Assembly (NCBI RefSeq): GCF_019320115.1
Contig: NC_089598.1
Location: 78,804,570 to 78,868,569, forward strand
Source of the DNA: Miscanthus floridulus
Lineage: Eukaryota > Streptophyta > Magnoliopsida > Poales > Poaceae
Reading direction: 5' to 3'
Length of the DNA: 64,000 bases
Of this stretch, positions 44,729 to 55,584 are shown one piece after another; the stretch's first letter is position 1; each line of letters begins with the position of its first letter. The translations under genes and the position numbers were made by a program. The notes under the pieces were generated by a model. That model had not been told where the DNA came from. It saw only the letters and a program-made list of their open reading frames with translations, and did no database searches.

Positions 44729-47700
44729 TCATTTTCCGTAAGGGTGGTATCTGCTGGAGCCCCGACCACCAGCACTGCCACCACCACCCATGCCTCCAGC
44801 CCCACCGTAGCTGCCATATCCTCCCGCACCATACCCTCCTGGAGCACCATATGCACCACCTCCATAGGCACCACCATATGCCCCGTAGGCACCATATGGA
44901 CCTCCATACATGGAGCCACCATATGCAGAGCCATAACCTGAGCCATAGCCAGCAGCAGTACCACCATATCCATACCCTCTGCCGTAGGCACCATATGCTG
45001 TGCTGCCATAATATGCTACAGCAGTTGATCGGTAGCCACCACCGTATCCATAGCCACCACCACTGCTGTTGCCAGAAACACCACTGCCACCACCACTACC
45101 ACGGTATGAATCACGGTGACCACCACCACGACTATGTCTTCCATTTGAGCTTGAATCACCCCCGCCAGGTTTCTTTGGTTCAGCTTTCTTAATTTCAACC
45201 TGCAAAATTATAAAACAATTGGAGAATTTAGTCAAACAATTTTCAAATTGACTCCTGTAACCCTGTTGCAATGATACATCAAATATAACAGCAGAAATTA
45301 TACAACATAGGTGACTTCTAACAAAGAGAAATTATGCCCCTCTACTATAAGTCGATAACTAAGGGAGAATTGTTGCATGCAGACAAGTCAAGGCATAATA
45401 CCCCAACCAGAGGTCACTAGGCAAAAATTTTTATCAATGAACAATGTTAAGTGATACTAAGTCCCAGCACAGGATGCAGATTGCCAAGTCTTCCAATAAA
45501 ATGCTATATCTTCTAATTTGTCAGGATATTCTGATTTATTTTGATTTCCAGCCATATGCAGTCTAAATTATTTAATTTCCTATAATATGAGGTCTAGTTT
45601 ATTTAATTTTCTGCCATGTGTGGCATTGTTCAATCTCCTGCCACATGGGGCATTGTTCTGTATTTTTATTACCGTTGTCATTTGTGTTCCGGTTCATTCA
45701 CCCACTATTTAAAGGATATTGGCATACAAGAAATTTACAACAATATACCTTAACTTGCCATACGTGTTTCCTACAAATACGAAAACTTAATATAACCCTA
45801 ATAAATCCTAAAGGCATAAACCCTAAACAACAAGAAGAGGACCGAAGAGATATAAGTGTACTATCGTTGAAAATTCTCCACAGAGGATTATGCAAGGAGA
45901 AGAGCAGTGCTCTAAAAGATGTGGATCAAAATCATGTGATTGAACCATAACTCGGACATTGAGGGAAAAACCTGTCACGAACCCAAATTGAATTCACTCA
46001 CAAATCAAATCACAGCAACAATCAAATTAGTTTGTGGTAGTTTTTACAAGGTGAAGTAATCGGGAGGAAGGAAAGGTAAATCGAGCCCAAAGACTCGCCT
46101 CGAGCAGAGCTCGCCGCCGGTTTTGTTCTTCGACAAGTCCCCCATAGCTGCTGCTGCCCAACATAAGCCCAGTCTAATTCTTCTCCTGTACATTGCCCGG
46201 CCCAATTGAAAGCTATATTGAGAGTCCCCGACATTCCTCCCTCCATGAAACACGGCTTGTCCCTAAGCCGTTGCTGCAGTGAACCACTGGGATCCCATGG
46301 AACATGCTTCTCACTGATGTCGAATGATATATGGAAGGCACCATATTTGGTCAGTGGTAATCCATGCCAGTACTTGGTATTGCTCAGAAAGGTTGCTAAT
46401 TGCACATGTATCTGGAACACCAACTCAGCACAGGTGGAGATTGCACCAATAAATGTGCATTGCCACTTGACCACAAGTCCACAACAATCCACCAAAACTA
46501 GGACCATGGCTTGTAAGTTGGGAAGAAATCCACCACGATCCCATAACCACAACAGAATCATGGTTTTTAAGACATTGTGGCAAGGCGCGGCACCCTACCC
46601 CCTTCACAACGCCTAGGCGCTTGTGGCGGACGCCTAGGCGACGCCATACGCACAATTTAGGCACCATGAAGACGTTATGTAAGCTAGAATTTTAGATATT
46701 AGTGCAGCAGCACATACAACTTTGTTCCCAATTCTTGAGCCCAGCACAATACTGTATGGCTAAGAGAGCACTACTAATCAGTAATTATCATACTAATCAA
46801 AGGAAGAACCTTCTAAGTGTAAAGATTAAAGAAAGAACCAAGCAGATATTATACTAATCAAAGAAAGAAAGATCCTTGTGCCCTGTGTTGTTTATAAAGG
46901 TCTAAGAAAATAACAACCCAAGAAAGCAGGCATTTGTCTCCTCCGTATGTGAGTATGTAACAGGCCAATATTAATATAAAAAAGCAGCAATATTCAGAGC
47001 AGAGTAGATGGACCAGAACAGAGGAGGCGGCACGGGGCTGGGAGATTCAGGGGACCAGAACAGAGGAGGCAGCAGGGGGCTGGGAGATTTAGGGGACCAA
47101 AACAGAGGCGGCAAACACACTTACTAGGCAGACGGGCAGGTGCAGACGGGCGACGGTGGAGACTCAAAGCGGGCAGGAAAGCGGACGAGCGACTACGACA
47201 CGTGCAGACGGCCGGCGGTAACAAGGACTCGAGCAAGCAGACTTCATCCCAGAGGTGCGCGGAGATGCAGCGCCGCCGTCGCTGCCAAGATGCGGAGATG
47301 CAGGGGCGGCTCCGCGGCAGGGCGACCGGCCGGTGGACTCGAGCAGAGGAGCAGCCAAGCAGAGCTCGATGTCCTCCCGCCCCCTTCTCTCTTCCTCCCC
47401 CCTCGCTCGCCCCCTTCTCTCTTCCTCTCCCTCGCCTGCAGTCACGGTAAAAGACTCGAGCAAGAGATTTCGCGCACGAAGAGCAGTATATGCTGGGTCA
47501 ATTCCTGCCCTTTTGCTTTTGGCGCGGACGCGAGGTCGATTCCCGTGGGGCCACGGTGGTTTTGACGCTTTTCCCCCGCGAGTTCGCATTTGGTGTCTGC
47601 AGCAAGGCTCTAGGCGTCAGGCGGACGCCATTCCTCGCCTAGTCGACGCCTAATCGAGTGAGGCGGACGCCATGCCGTCGGGCGTCGTGGCGACCCCGAT

Positions 47701-50700
47701 GCCCAGCGCCCATAGCACGCCTTGTCGCCTAGGCGACGCCTCAAAAACAATGAACAGAATCATTACGGAGTCAAAGAAAATGGTACGCTCCATCAGTTGT
47801 ACTCACAGAAACATTGATGCTGTGAAGATGAATTCAAGGCCACTGAAATTCTTGCATTTTGAACACTTGACAAGAAGCTTGAAGTGGATCTTGTTTCCAA
47901 GTGCATATTGTGCAGGACACAATTGAAAGTGAAACCAATTCAGACTAAAGCTGTGACTGTTGCACCTGTCCAGTACCTTCAGCATCATCCTCCATATCCT
48001 CAAATATACTGATGTCTCTGCATGCACACTGAAATTTGTACTCAGTTCAGAATAATTCAACTCATCAGCACCAACTTTAGCTTGACAACAACTGACAGAT
48101 GGCCAATGCTTAGGCCACAACTCAACGTTCTTGTGCCCAGACAGTGACCATATTTGCAAGTATAAAACCAGGTTATCATTTTCCCATTGTTTCTCATGAT
48201 CAAGTATCATATCCTGCTGCATGTGACACACCTCTTCCTTCACTTTCCAAATACTAGTGAGGTTGCACAGATTCATAAATTCAGCTCTGGGTGTGAAAAT
48301 CTCACTTCTAGCCTTGCTTTGCCACCTCTCAACTATCACCAACTTATAGCTGAAAGATGCCCCATTATGATTGTTGTCCTGAGCACATTGCTGTTGTACT
48401 AATGACTTCATAATGCAGTATCCCAATTTGCTATGGTCTCCAATAACAGAGGGCTTGGATCTGATCATGACTTGCTTGAACAGTGGTGGTGGCCAGGGTT
48501 GGAGCTGATCCCAGCTTCTGGACAGAGGCACCAAGATGGCTGGTGAATGACAATAATCTTTGGACCACTGTTTTCTCTCCTTGAGTGTAATAGAAATGAC
48601 AATGCATATGTGCTTTCTTAGTGGTTTGGCCAACACATCAATCACTGCTAACCAGTGGTGTTTTGACAATGTTTCAACTAGACAGTGGTTGAAACGGAGA
48701 GAAGGCCATGGTGCTGGACCTATCTCGATTCGAACAACCACAATATTCAGTTGGGGGTGGCCACGTTTTCTGCAGCTCAGATTGGTTATGTAAGTGTTGC
48801 ACAGGATAACAAACCTAGTTTGAAAACACCAAAGACATAGGTAGCAGCAAATCCTTTGAACAGTACAATACTTCCTCGTCCGGATAACACATATCATCGA
48901 TGGAGAAAGCAAATGAACCAAGAGGCATTACCTCGATCAGCGATCACTTCATATGCACTGCAGGAACAGGTCTTGACACAGGACAGGACTATGCCCGCTG
49001 CTGGAATCAGAACAAAGTTGGCGAAGCTGATGAATAAGTTGTGGCCCTTGTTGCCAAGTGAGAAGGTAGCTGCGAGTGAAGCCAGAGTGGTGGGTAACTT
49101 GCTCACTGCTGCTGGAACACGCAGACTGCATCTGCATCAACCACCTGGTGCGCATCACTTGGAGAAGCGTGGTGCAGGCATCAACGTTGGCGAGGATGAC
49201 GTGCTGGGAGGGAGCGGAGACCGAGGACATCATGGACGGTGCCGAGCCGGCTTGGTAGAGTCCCGGTGTCGAACACTTGGTGTGCAGACATGGTCTTCAA
49301 TGTTGGAGAATTGGACGGTGAGGTCATCAACACGGGACGGGTCAGGGATTGAGGAAGATGTGGGCAGTGTCGCGGAGGTTGTCGCAGGCATGCTGTTGGT
49401 TGAGAGGTCGATCTCACGCTCACAGTTGTCGAGGTTGGCGATGAGGATGGTGGAGGCAATGTCCTCTGGTGCAGATGATGCCATCAACAATGCGTTGGAG
49501 GTGGAGTCGTTGCCGGCAGGCTTGGCGTTGGAGGAAGCGGAGTCGTCGTTGCCGGTGACAAGGCCAGATAGGCAGCTCGAAAGGCCGCATTGCTTTCTTC
49601 CAAATCCGACGCCATCTTTGTCACCATGACCAGAATCCAGTCTAGCATCTCCTTACACCATGCCTTTTGTACAGCGTCCATGGTGGAACCAGAGCACCGC
49701 ACCTCCTCCGTAGAATCCATGGCTAGATCGGAGAGCCCACGGATCAACAACTCCGATGTCTGTTCAGCTGGCTGCTTCCCAGCAGTTCAGCTGGCTGTTT
49801 GGCACTGTAGGTACAGTGCTCGTGTGCCTTGTGATGCCAGCAGCGGCAGCCGTTTCGGCTGGCTTCAAGCTCCAGTGAACGGATTCAAATCACAGCAACA
49901 ATCAAACTAGTTTGTGGTAGTTTCTAGAAGGTGCTGGATACAACTATGAAGTAATCGGGAGGAAGGAAAGGTAAACCGAGTCCAAAGACTCGCCTCGAGC
50001 AGAGATCGCTGCCTGTTCTGCGGTCTGTTCTTCAATGAGTCCCCCATAGCTGGTGCTGCTGCTGCCCTTGAACTACCTCCGTCCCAAAATAGAAGACGTT
50101 TTAGGTTTGGGCACGGGAATTAAGAAGATATAAAAAGGTGTTGTGCACAGAAAACATGATGGAGAGAGCGTATTGGGAGAAGAAAAAAGTGTATTAGGAG
50201 AAGAGAAAGGTGCATTGGGAAGTGAGTGTGTCAAGTATTTTGGGACAAAATTTGAATCCTATAATGTCTTGTATTTTGGGACAGAGGGAGTACTCTATAT
50301 CTGATGCCTCCATGGGCCAATGCAAACCCAGTCCAACTCTTCTGTCCATTGCCTAGCATAAGCCCAGTCTAATTCTTCTCCTGTCCATTGCCCGGCCCAA
50401 CTGAAAGCTATATTGAGAGTTACTGACAAAACTGCCCCCACAGTGCTGTTTGGATGAAGAAACCGCAGTACTTAACCACAGAGAAACCGCCTGAACCCTG
50501 ATAGTGCAGACCCTATAGTGCTGCACCATAACCTAGGCCGGTGGCCACAGGACCACGGCCCAGCAGGGGCGGAGGGAGGGGGGGCTGGGGGGGCCTGGCC
50601 TCCCCCAACAGCCTGCTAATTCCCTATCATGTAGTTAATACATGGACCTATTAGCACAATTATAGGCTCTGGCCCCCCTTAGTTCTAAGCCCAAGTTCCA

Positions 50701-53700
50701 AGTAACATTTGGAGCCCATGATAGAAGGAAGCCAGCAGCCCAATTAGGAGGAAGCTGAGGAGACGACCAGCTGTATTCTGTAATTTTGTTCCGTCCGCAA
50801 TGTGCCTCTTCGTCTCCTCGGCTGTTTGGCTTCTCGTCTAGAACACATTGCACGCTCTCGGCTCTCACAGCATCGCACACAGAACGACAGCAGCACAATA
50901 CGAGCATGAAGCGGAGATAGGACATAGACACGTCGGACGCCGCGTCGCCGCCGGTTGCCATCGGAAGCTGCCTCCTGCCGACGCCCAGCTGCCAGGCATG
51001 TATGTTGTCTTTGTCTTCCCCTTTTGTTCTTCGTTCTTCCCAGGTCCACATAAAAGTAGATTTTTTCGTCTTCCCCTTTTGTTCTTCGTTCTTCCCAGGT
51101 GCACATAAAAGTATATTTTTTTGTGCCGCCCCCCTATGTTCGATTCCTGGCTCTGCCCCTGCGGCCCAGGTTCCGTGCCCCATGACTACCCTCAAGGTAG
51201 GACCGCACCACTCAGTCACACAGGCCAACTGCCACCACCATAGAATGGTGCCCTGCTGCTATTTCATAGGTTGCCAGCAAGGGAGATTTTTAACCAGCCC
51301 TGAAATTCGCTTCCACAGAGAATTGAACCAAGGTGCTGGATGTGCTTCAACTATTGAGTGCTGATTTTTGTAATCAGGGCAATGCATTTCAAGTAACCAT
51401 CTGTTCGCTTGAGCTTATTCAGAACTACTTTTCAGCCATGGAACAGTGTTTTCCTCTCACAACATTTCAGCATAAGCCAAATTTCAGCATCAGCGAACAG
51501 GGAATCTCATAAAGAATGACATGATGGCGTCTATCAATAATACGGAGTACACTGTACACACCCCTATATGCAGAACTAGTACCATAGACCATACTCAAAA
51601 AAGTGTCAGGTCAACAATATTTAGCATGCTATCAGTTAATGGTTCAATCTTTTCACTTCCTAGCATGTTGATATGTACTCCATCCATTCTAAATTGTAAG
51701 ACATTTTGGCCTTTCTAGATACATAGCTTTTGCTATGCACTTAGACATACACTACGTCTAGATATATAGTAAAATCAATGTATCCAGAAAAGCCAAAACA
51801 TCTTACAATTTGGAACAGAGGGAGTACTAAACAAACAATGATCAATGTTCAAAAACTCCCAAACACATCATTTATTGTACAGAGACAGAACTGCATCCTC
51901 ATGATTACTAACCAAATTAAGTGAACAATAACAATGAAGTACAGCATGCAAAGTTAGACCGTTTGCTAATTGAATCTGACAACTGCAGAACTGCTTACAT
52001 GCCAATGATATTTACCATCACTAAACACAATGAAAGATAAAGAAGTGACCTGTTTCCCTCCAAGATCATGCATTCTCCCCTCTGACATAACCCTTTCAAC
52101 AGCATCCTCGCTTTCAAATGTGACAAATCCAAAGCCACGTGAGCGTCCAGTGCTATGGTCAAGCATAATCTGATGCTCAACCACCTTCCCATACGATGAG
52201 AAGTGCTCCTTTAATTTATCTGCAAGGTTCATATTAAGCATGCTTGCATTTGAAACGAATGTTTTCAAGGCCCAACAACTATAGCTGGAGGCTAATCAAA
52301 GTTATTATAATTAGCGAGTTCAATACAATGTCTAGATATCTTTTGCTTGAAAACAAAAAAGGTTTTAGCATCGCTTGTACCTTCGGTAAGAGATGGTGGG
52401 ATACCACCCACAAAGATCTTTTTTGTCTTCGGTCCATCTTTCGATGACATTTCCTCTTTCGGAACAGTCCTTTTGACTTCAACCTTGAAGCATAAAAAAC
52501 GCAGTTGAGAATATAGTCCAAAATTAAGATCGTAATTTTTGGATATTTAACATAGAAGCCTTACTGTTCTTCCATCTATGACATGATCATCCTCTAGAAC
52601 CCTGTCAAGCACAGATGGATCGGAAAATGTAACAAATCCAAATCCACGAGGCATCCTAGTATGCTTGTCCTTCATGATCACAGAATCAGTGATAGCTCCA
52701 TACTTCTGAAAATGCTTTGTGAATGTTTCTGCACATGCAAATGGAGCATATAGCAAAAGATAAGCGAAATAAACAAGTTATAACAAAAACTTATTGCTCT
52801 ATGAGATCAGCAATCTATATTCTAATGTTTCTTTTGTAGCTGCAGATACTTGGCACTACTGATCACTAAAAAAGGTAGAGCAACATGACTCCTAAAAGGT
52901 TCACATACAGTTTTGGAGTAGATTCGGAGGATCACTAATGGGAAAGATTCATCTTGACGACAAACTATAGTTAAGCTACAGAGCAATACCCATGTGAGAT
53001 TGCAAACTCATAATGCGACATTAAAGACCATGACACTCCTATGATCCGAAGTTAGAAGCACAAAACTGACAAATAATTATAGAACATCAATGCAAACACA
53101 CACTTAATTGCCATTCAATTTCTCAAATAAAAGACTTCTCCTATTTTCCAGTTAACCCACATTGTCATTAAAGTATTGAAATGAAAGTAATTTACTGTTT
53201 TCTAGTTCACATATCTATGCACAGAGTCACAATTATTATTTCTAAGTTATCGAACAGATCAAAGCAGAATCGCTCCTACCAATACACCAAATGAAACCCA
53301 ATCTGATTTGGTCAAATGACATACAGGACTACACGAAATAAAGCATGTAGATTCATAGTTTATTTAACATGACTGGTATCAATATGATCATCGCAGCACA
53401 ATAGGTAGCTGATGAGCCCGAAAAACAACAGAGCAGACAAACATGGAACAGCATCTCATAACCAGTTTAGTAATTAGACAAAGATTGTGTAGAAACTGTC
53501 CTTAAAAAACCCTAAATATTCAGAATGGCTATATTTCTGAAATCCATTAAGTAGGCTGGCACAAATCACCAAATAGCAATGTTTTATATTACTATTTAAG
53601 AACACGCCAACAAGAAAACGGAGCACAGGCTTGCTTCCATCAATATAATGGAGGTAGCAGCAGCTCCCAATTCTAAGCTTTTACCACATACATTAGCCTA

Positions 53701-54471
53701 CACAAACAAACAAACAACAACAAAGCCTTTAAGTCCCAAACAAGTTGGGGTAGGCTATACCACATACATTAGCCTACCTAAGCAAAATCAATAAATCATA
53801 GTGCATCAGTGACTCATCCAACCAATGCAGAACTTGATCAGTAACACATGAAAACAGAAACAACTATATCTTGCGGTGTATTTTTCTTTTATGCTAACAA
53901 AACACAGCTAAGAACTAATTTGCGTTTGTACTGTGTTGTTTTCCCAGAATATATCGAGTGTTGTACAACATTTTACTTGATATAAACTAAAATAGCCTCA
54001 TAGTCAGATCCCAAAAGAATTGCTCACTACCTTCGGTTGTCTCCCAGGCTACACCCCCAACGAAAATCTTCCTGCAAAATCACATACGAGGATGCACCAA
54101 ACCAAAACTATCAGCCACACCTAATCCAATACAACAGACCGGACCATACACGAAAACCCTAGATACCAAGGAACTCACCCCGAGGCATCACCGCCACCAG
54201 AATATGCATCCCTCCCATCCTCGCCGCCAGCATCAACATTCCCAGCGGCGGCCTCCGCCTCCGCTAGGCCCCGGCCTCCAACGACGCTTCTCGTCTCGGC
54301 CGCCATCGCCGCTGCCTCGGCGGCTGCAGCCCCCTCGTCCGCTTCCCCCTCCCCGTCCCCCTCCTCCTCCTCCTCTTCGTACACCTCCTCGACCTCTTCA
54401 ACCTCTTCTTCCTCTTCTTCCTCCTCGTACCCGTTCATGACGTTCTGGTTCTCCTCCCCGTACCCCGCCAT
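44729..54471 (-). CDS. hnRNP A/B-type RNA-binding protein, two RRMs and Gly/Tyr-rich tail, 413 aa
   Basis: Six exons: 54471-54179, 54071-54031, 52728-52565, 52483-52381, 52219-52050 and 45199-44729. They join in frame, with GT/AG borders, to 413 residues ending at TGA 44729-44731. Residues 17-50 are a glutamate-rich acidic segment. RRM1 (about 99-170) has RNP2 KIFVGGVA and RNP1 RGFGFVTF. RRM2 (about 188-260) has KIFVGGIP and RGFGFVTF. Each RRM is split by introns. The linker KRTVPKEE and the post-RRM2 VEIKKAEPKKP match plant hnRNP A/B-like proteins (memory). Residues 275-413 are rich in G, Y and A with YGSAYGG-type repeats and end SSRYHPYGK. Role: nuclear pre-mRNA binding, affecting splicing or 3'-end choice; the exact target is unknown. 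It is intact. The last intron is 6,850 bp and packed with transposons. Confidence 0.94.
46559..47752. mobile_element. hAT-like element nested in the LTR element, TSD AACAGAAT
   Basis: The left end is CATGGTTTTTAAG. The right end read in reverse is CATTGTTTTTGAG. Perfect 8-bp duplications AACAGAAT lie at 46551-46558 and 47753-47760. Both ends carry CGCCTAGGCGACGCC-type subterminal repeats. The GC-rich interior has overlapping frames without a transposase motif, so it is non-autonomous (1,194 bp). Confidence 0.85.
47803..48921 (-). CDS. Unrecognised 372-codon ORF inside the LTR element
   Basis: One uninterrupted frame in the same sense as the surrounding LTR element. Composition is rich in C, W, H and hydrophobic residues, with no RT, integrase, gag or protease motif I can identify. 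After the hAT insertion a related-sense frame continues to DKPCFMEGGMSG at the purine tract. It may be the region downstream of integrase in a deleted gypsy-type element, or chance. Low confidence that it is expressed. Confidence 0.3.
   Translation of the reverse strand: MVHLLSPSMICVIRTRKYCTVQRICCYLCLWCFQTRFVILCNTYITNLSCRKRGHPQLNIVVVRIEIGPAPWPSLRFNHCLVETLSKHHWLAVIDVLAKPLRKHICIVISITLKERKQWSKDYCHSPAILVPLSRSWDQLQPWPPPLFKQVMIRSKPSVIGDHSKLGYCIMKSLVQQQCAQDNNHNGASFSYKLVIVERWQSKARSEIFTPRAEFMNLCNLTSIWKVKEEVCHMQQDMILDHEKQWENDNLVLYLQIWSLSGHKNVELWPKHWPSVSCCQAKVGADELNYSELSTNFSVHAETSVYLRIWRMMLKVLDRCNSHSFSLNWFHFQLCPAQYALGNKIHFKLLVKCSKCKNFSGLEFIFTASMFL
49484..49750 (-). pseudogene. Possible gag-like N-terminal fragment of the LTR element
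   Basis: An 88-codon frame reading MLIRGLSDLAMDSTEEVRCS with a helical middle (DWILVMVTKMASDLEESNAA) and a proline/threonine-rich end lies just inside the 5' LTR, where gag would start. No gag domain can be confirmed. Confidence 0.3.
50076..50290. mobile_element. Stowaway MITE inside the 5' LTR
   Basis: The ends CCTCCGTCCCAAAATA and TATTTTGGGACAGAGGGAG are inverted, flanked by TA on both sides (50074-50075, 50291-50292). It is absent from the sister LTR at 45973, so it inserted after the retrotransposon. Confidence 0.88.
50564..51161. mobile_element. hAT-like non-autonomous element, TSD CGGCCCAG
   Basis: Termini are CAGGGGCGGAG and, in reverse, CAGGGGCAGAG. Perfect 8-bp duplications CGGCCCAG lie at 50556-50563 and 51162-51169. 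The interior contains a ~55-bp tandem duplication with TCTTCCCCTTTTGTTCTTCG (51009-51118). The frames crossing it on both strands show no known motif. Confidence 0.88.
51401..51500. mobile_element. Short hAT-like MITE, copy 5
   Basis: The ends CTGTTCGCTTGAGC and ATCAGCGAACAG are inverted. The interior has ACTTTTCAGCCATGG and TTTTCCTCTCACAAC, as in the other copies. Confidence 0.75.
51678..51824. mobile_element. Stowaway MITE
   Basis: Inverted termini are CTCCATCCATTCTAAATTG and CAATTTGGAACAGAGGGAG. A long palindromic body holds AAGACATTTTGGC and GCCAAAACATCTT. TA flanks both sides. It lies about 225 bp from the RRM2 exon. Confidence 0.9.
53682..53777 (-). mobile_element. 5'-truncated SINE end with 20-bp target duplication
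   Basis: The direct repeat TACCACATACATTAGCCTAC lies at 53682-53701 and 53758-53777. Between them are 56 bp that on the minus strand read CCCCAACTTGTTTGGGACTT then GGCTTTGTTGTTG, the 3' end I recall from the grass Au SINE. It lies in intron 2 of the hnRNP gene. Confidence 0.8.
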
Positions 54472-55226
54472 GCCGCGCCGCCGCGACCCGAAGCTGAGCT
54501 CGGAGATGAGCTAAACCCTAGCTCCCAATCGGAGCGGGGAGCGAAGCGTAGCAGCTGGATTAGTGAATGGCGGCCTGCGCCGTGGGAGGGAGCAGTAAGG
54601 TCTAGGTTTCGCGGCTGTCGGAGCAAACCCTAGCGGCGCCGCTTCGGGTGTGTGCTGGACTGCAGCAGGTGCGGGGGAGAGAGAGAGGTGGGAGATGGCG
54701 GCGAGGGGTGGGATTGGTGCCGGTAGAAGCTCAAAGAATGTGGCTTTGGTGTGGGCTGGGTTCATAGGACACGTTGGGTTCGCTGGCTCCGTTGGATGCG
54801 CGCCGCGATTCGTGCCACTGAGCGAGATGCTGCTAGTGTGACGTTTACTGTGGAAAATTGTTTCACGTCATCAAGGGCACCGCATCGCGCCATAGGTTTC
54901 GCGCGTCATGTGTTTGGTCAGCTGCCGAAGGTTTGGCGCCACCAACGCTCGCCATGTACAGCCGGTTCATTTTGCCGCCACGGCTTGCCAAATGTGTAGC
55001 GGACGAATCGTTCGCCGCACTTGCAGCGCTGCCGTGTTTGTGACATGGCATGCGTAGGCGGGGAATAGGCCCTAAATACTCTTTCTTAAAAATCATCTTT
55101 AAAATTCTTAATTAAATAATATTTTGCCTTACAACGTTTATTTAAAAAATGTGCTTAGAATTATTAGCTAAAATATTTTTAATTAAAATTCCTTTTCTTA
55201 GAAATTCTAAATAGGGCCACAAGCTA
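54472..55226. other. Upstream region of the hnRNP gene
   Basis: 54472-54760 is GC-rich and presumably 5' UTR and promoter. No TATA box could be fixed. 55080-55226 is AT-rich and featureless. Confidence 0.45.
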
Positions 55227-55452
55227 CTCCCTCTCTTTTGAAATAGCTACACATCTTGTTCTTTGAGAAGTCAAAAGGTTTGGTTTGATCAAATATATAA
55301 CAAAAAAAAGTACTAATAATTATTATACATAATAAGTATTACTAGATTATGGCATATATTTTTATATTAAACTTATTTTGTGATAATATTTTTTATAAAA
55401 TTAGTTAATTTTCTCGAGAAGTGGGATGTGCACCTATTTTGAGACCGTGGAG
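55227..55452. mobile_element. Stowaway-type MITE, diverged
   Basis: The left end CTCCCTCTCTTTTGAAATAG pairs with the right end CTATTTTGAGACCGTGGAG. TA flanks both sides (55225-55226, 55453-55454). The interior is AT-rich. Confidence 0.8.
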
Positions 55453-55584
55453 TACTCATCTAACAAACACATTAGAAGCATGTTTGTAGGTTAAAAAAAT
55501 ACTTCTCAATGAATCAAAATCATTTTATGGAACTTTTTGACTAGCTGACTGGACTCTTGGAAACTAGAACTGTGGAATTAGGTG

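Larger units (their letters stand above)
45973..50428 (-). mobile_element. Degenerate LTR retrotransposon in the intron, TSD AAACC/AAACT
   Basis: The 3' LTR is 45973-46233 and the 5' LTR about 49886-50428. On the minus strand both begin TGTC and carry ACTCTCAATATAGCTTTC. The 3' copy ends TTCGTGACA, and the 5' copy has lost that end plus any PBS. A purine tract (ATGGAGGGAGGAA) abuts the 3' LTR at 46234-46246. The flanks are AAACC (45968-45972) and AAACT (50429-50433), a 5-bp duplication with one change. No RT, integrase or protease was recognised inside, so it is non-autonomous or heavily rearranged. Confidence 0.8.
45200..52049 (-). other. Last intron of the hnRNP gene, 6,850 bp, filled with mobile elements
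   Basis: The donor after GGGAAACAG is GTCACT (weak) at 52049, and the acceptor TTTTGCAG ends at 45200. The intron contains an LTR element (45973-50428), a hAT-like element inside that (46559-47752), a Stowaway MITE inside its 5' LTR (50076-50290), another hAT-like element (50564-51161), a short hAT-like MITE (51401-51500) and a Stowaway MITE (51678-51824). The remaining ~1.4 kb has no recognised feature apart from a 55-bp tandem duplication near 51009-51118, which is inside the second hAT-like element. Confidence 0.9.

Noticed and set aside
44725..45192. Plus-strand His-rich 155-codon frame
   Set aside because: It is the antisense reading of the Gly/Tyr-rich exon of the hnRNP gene.
50635..51228. 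Minus-strand 197-codon frame
   Set aside because: It runs across a hAT-like element and its target duplication, has no motif and reads through both element ends.
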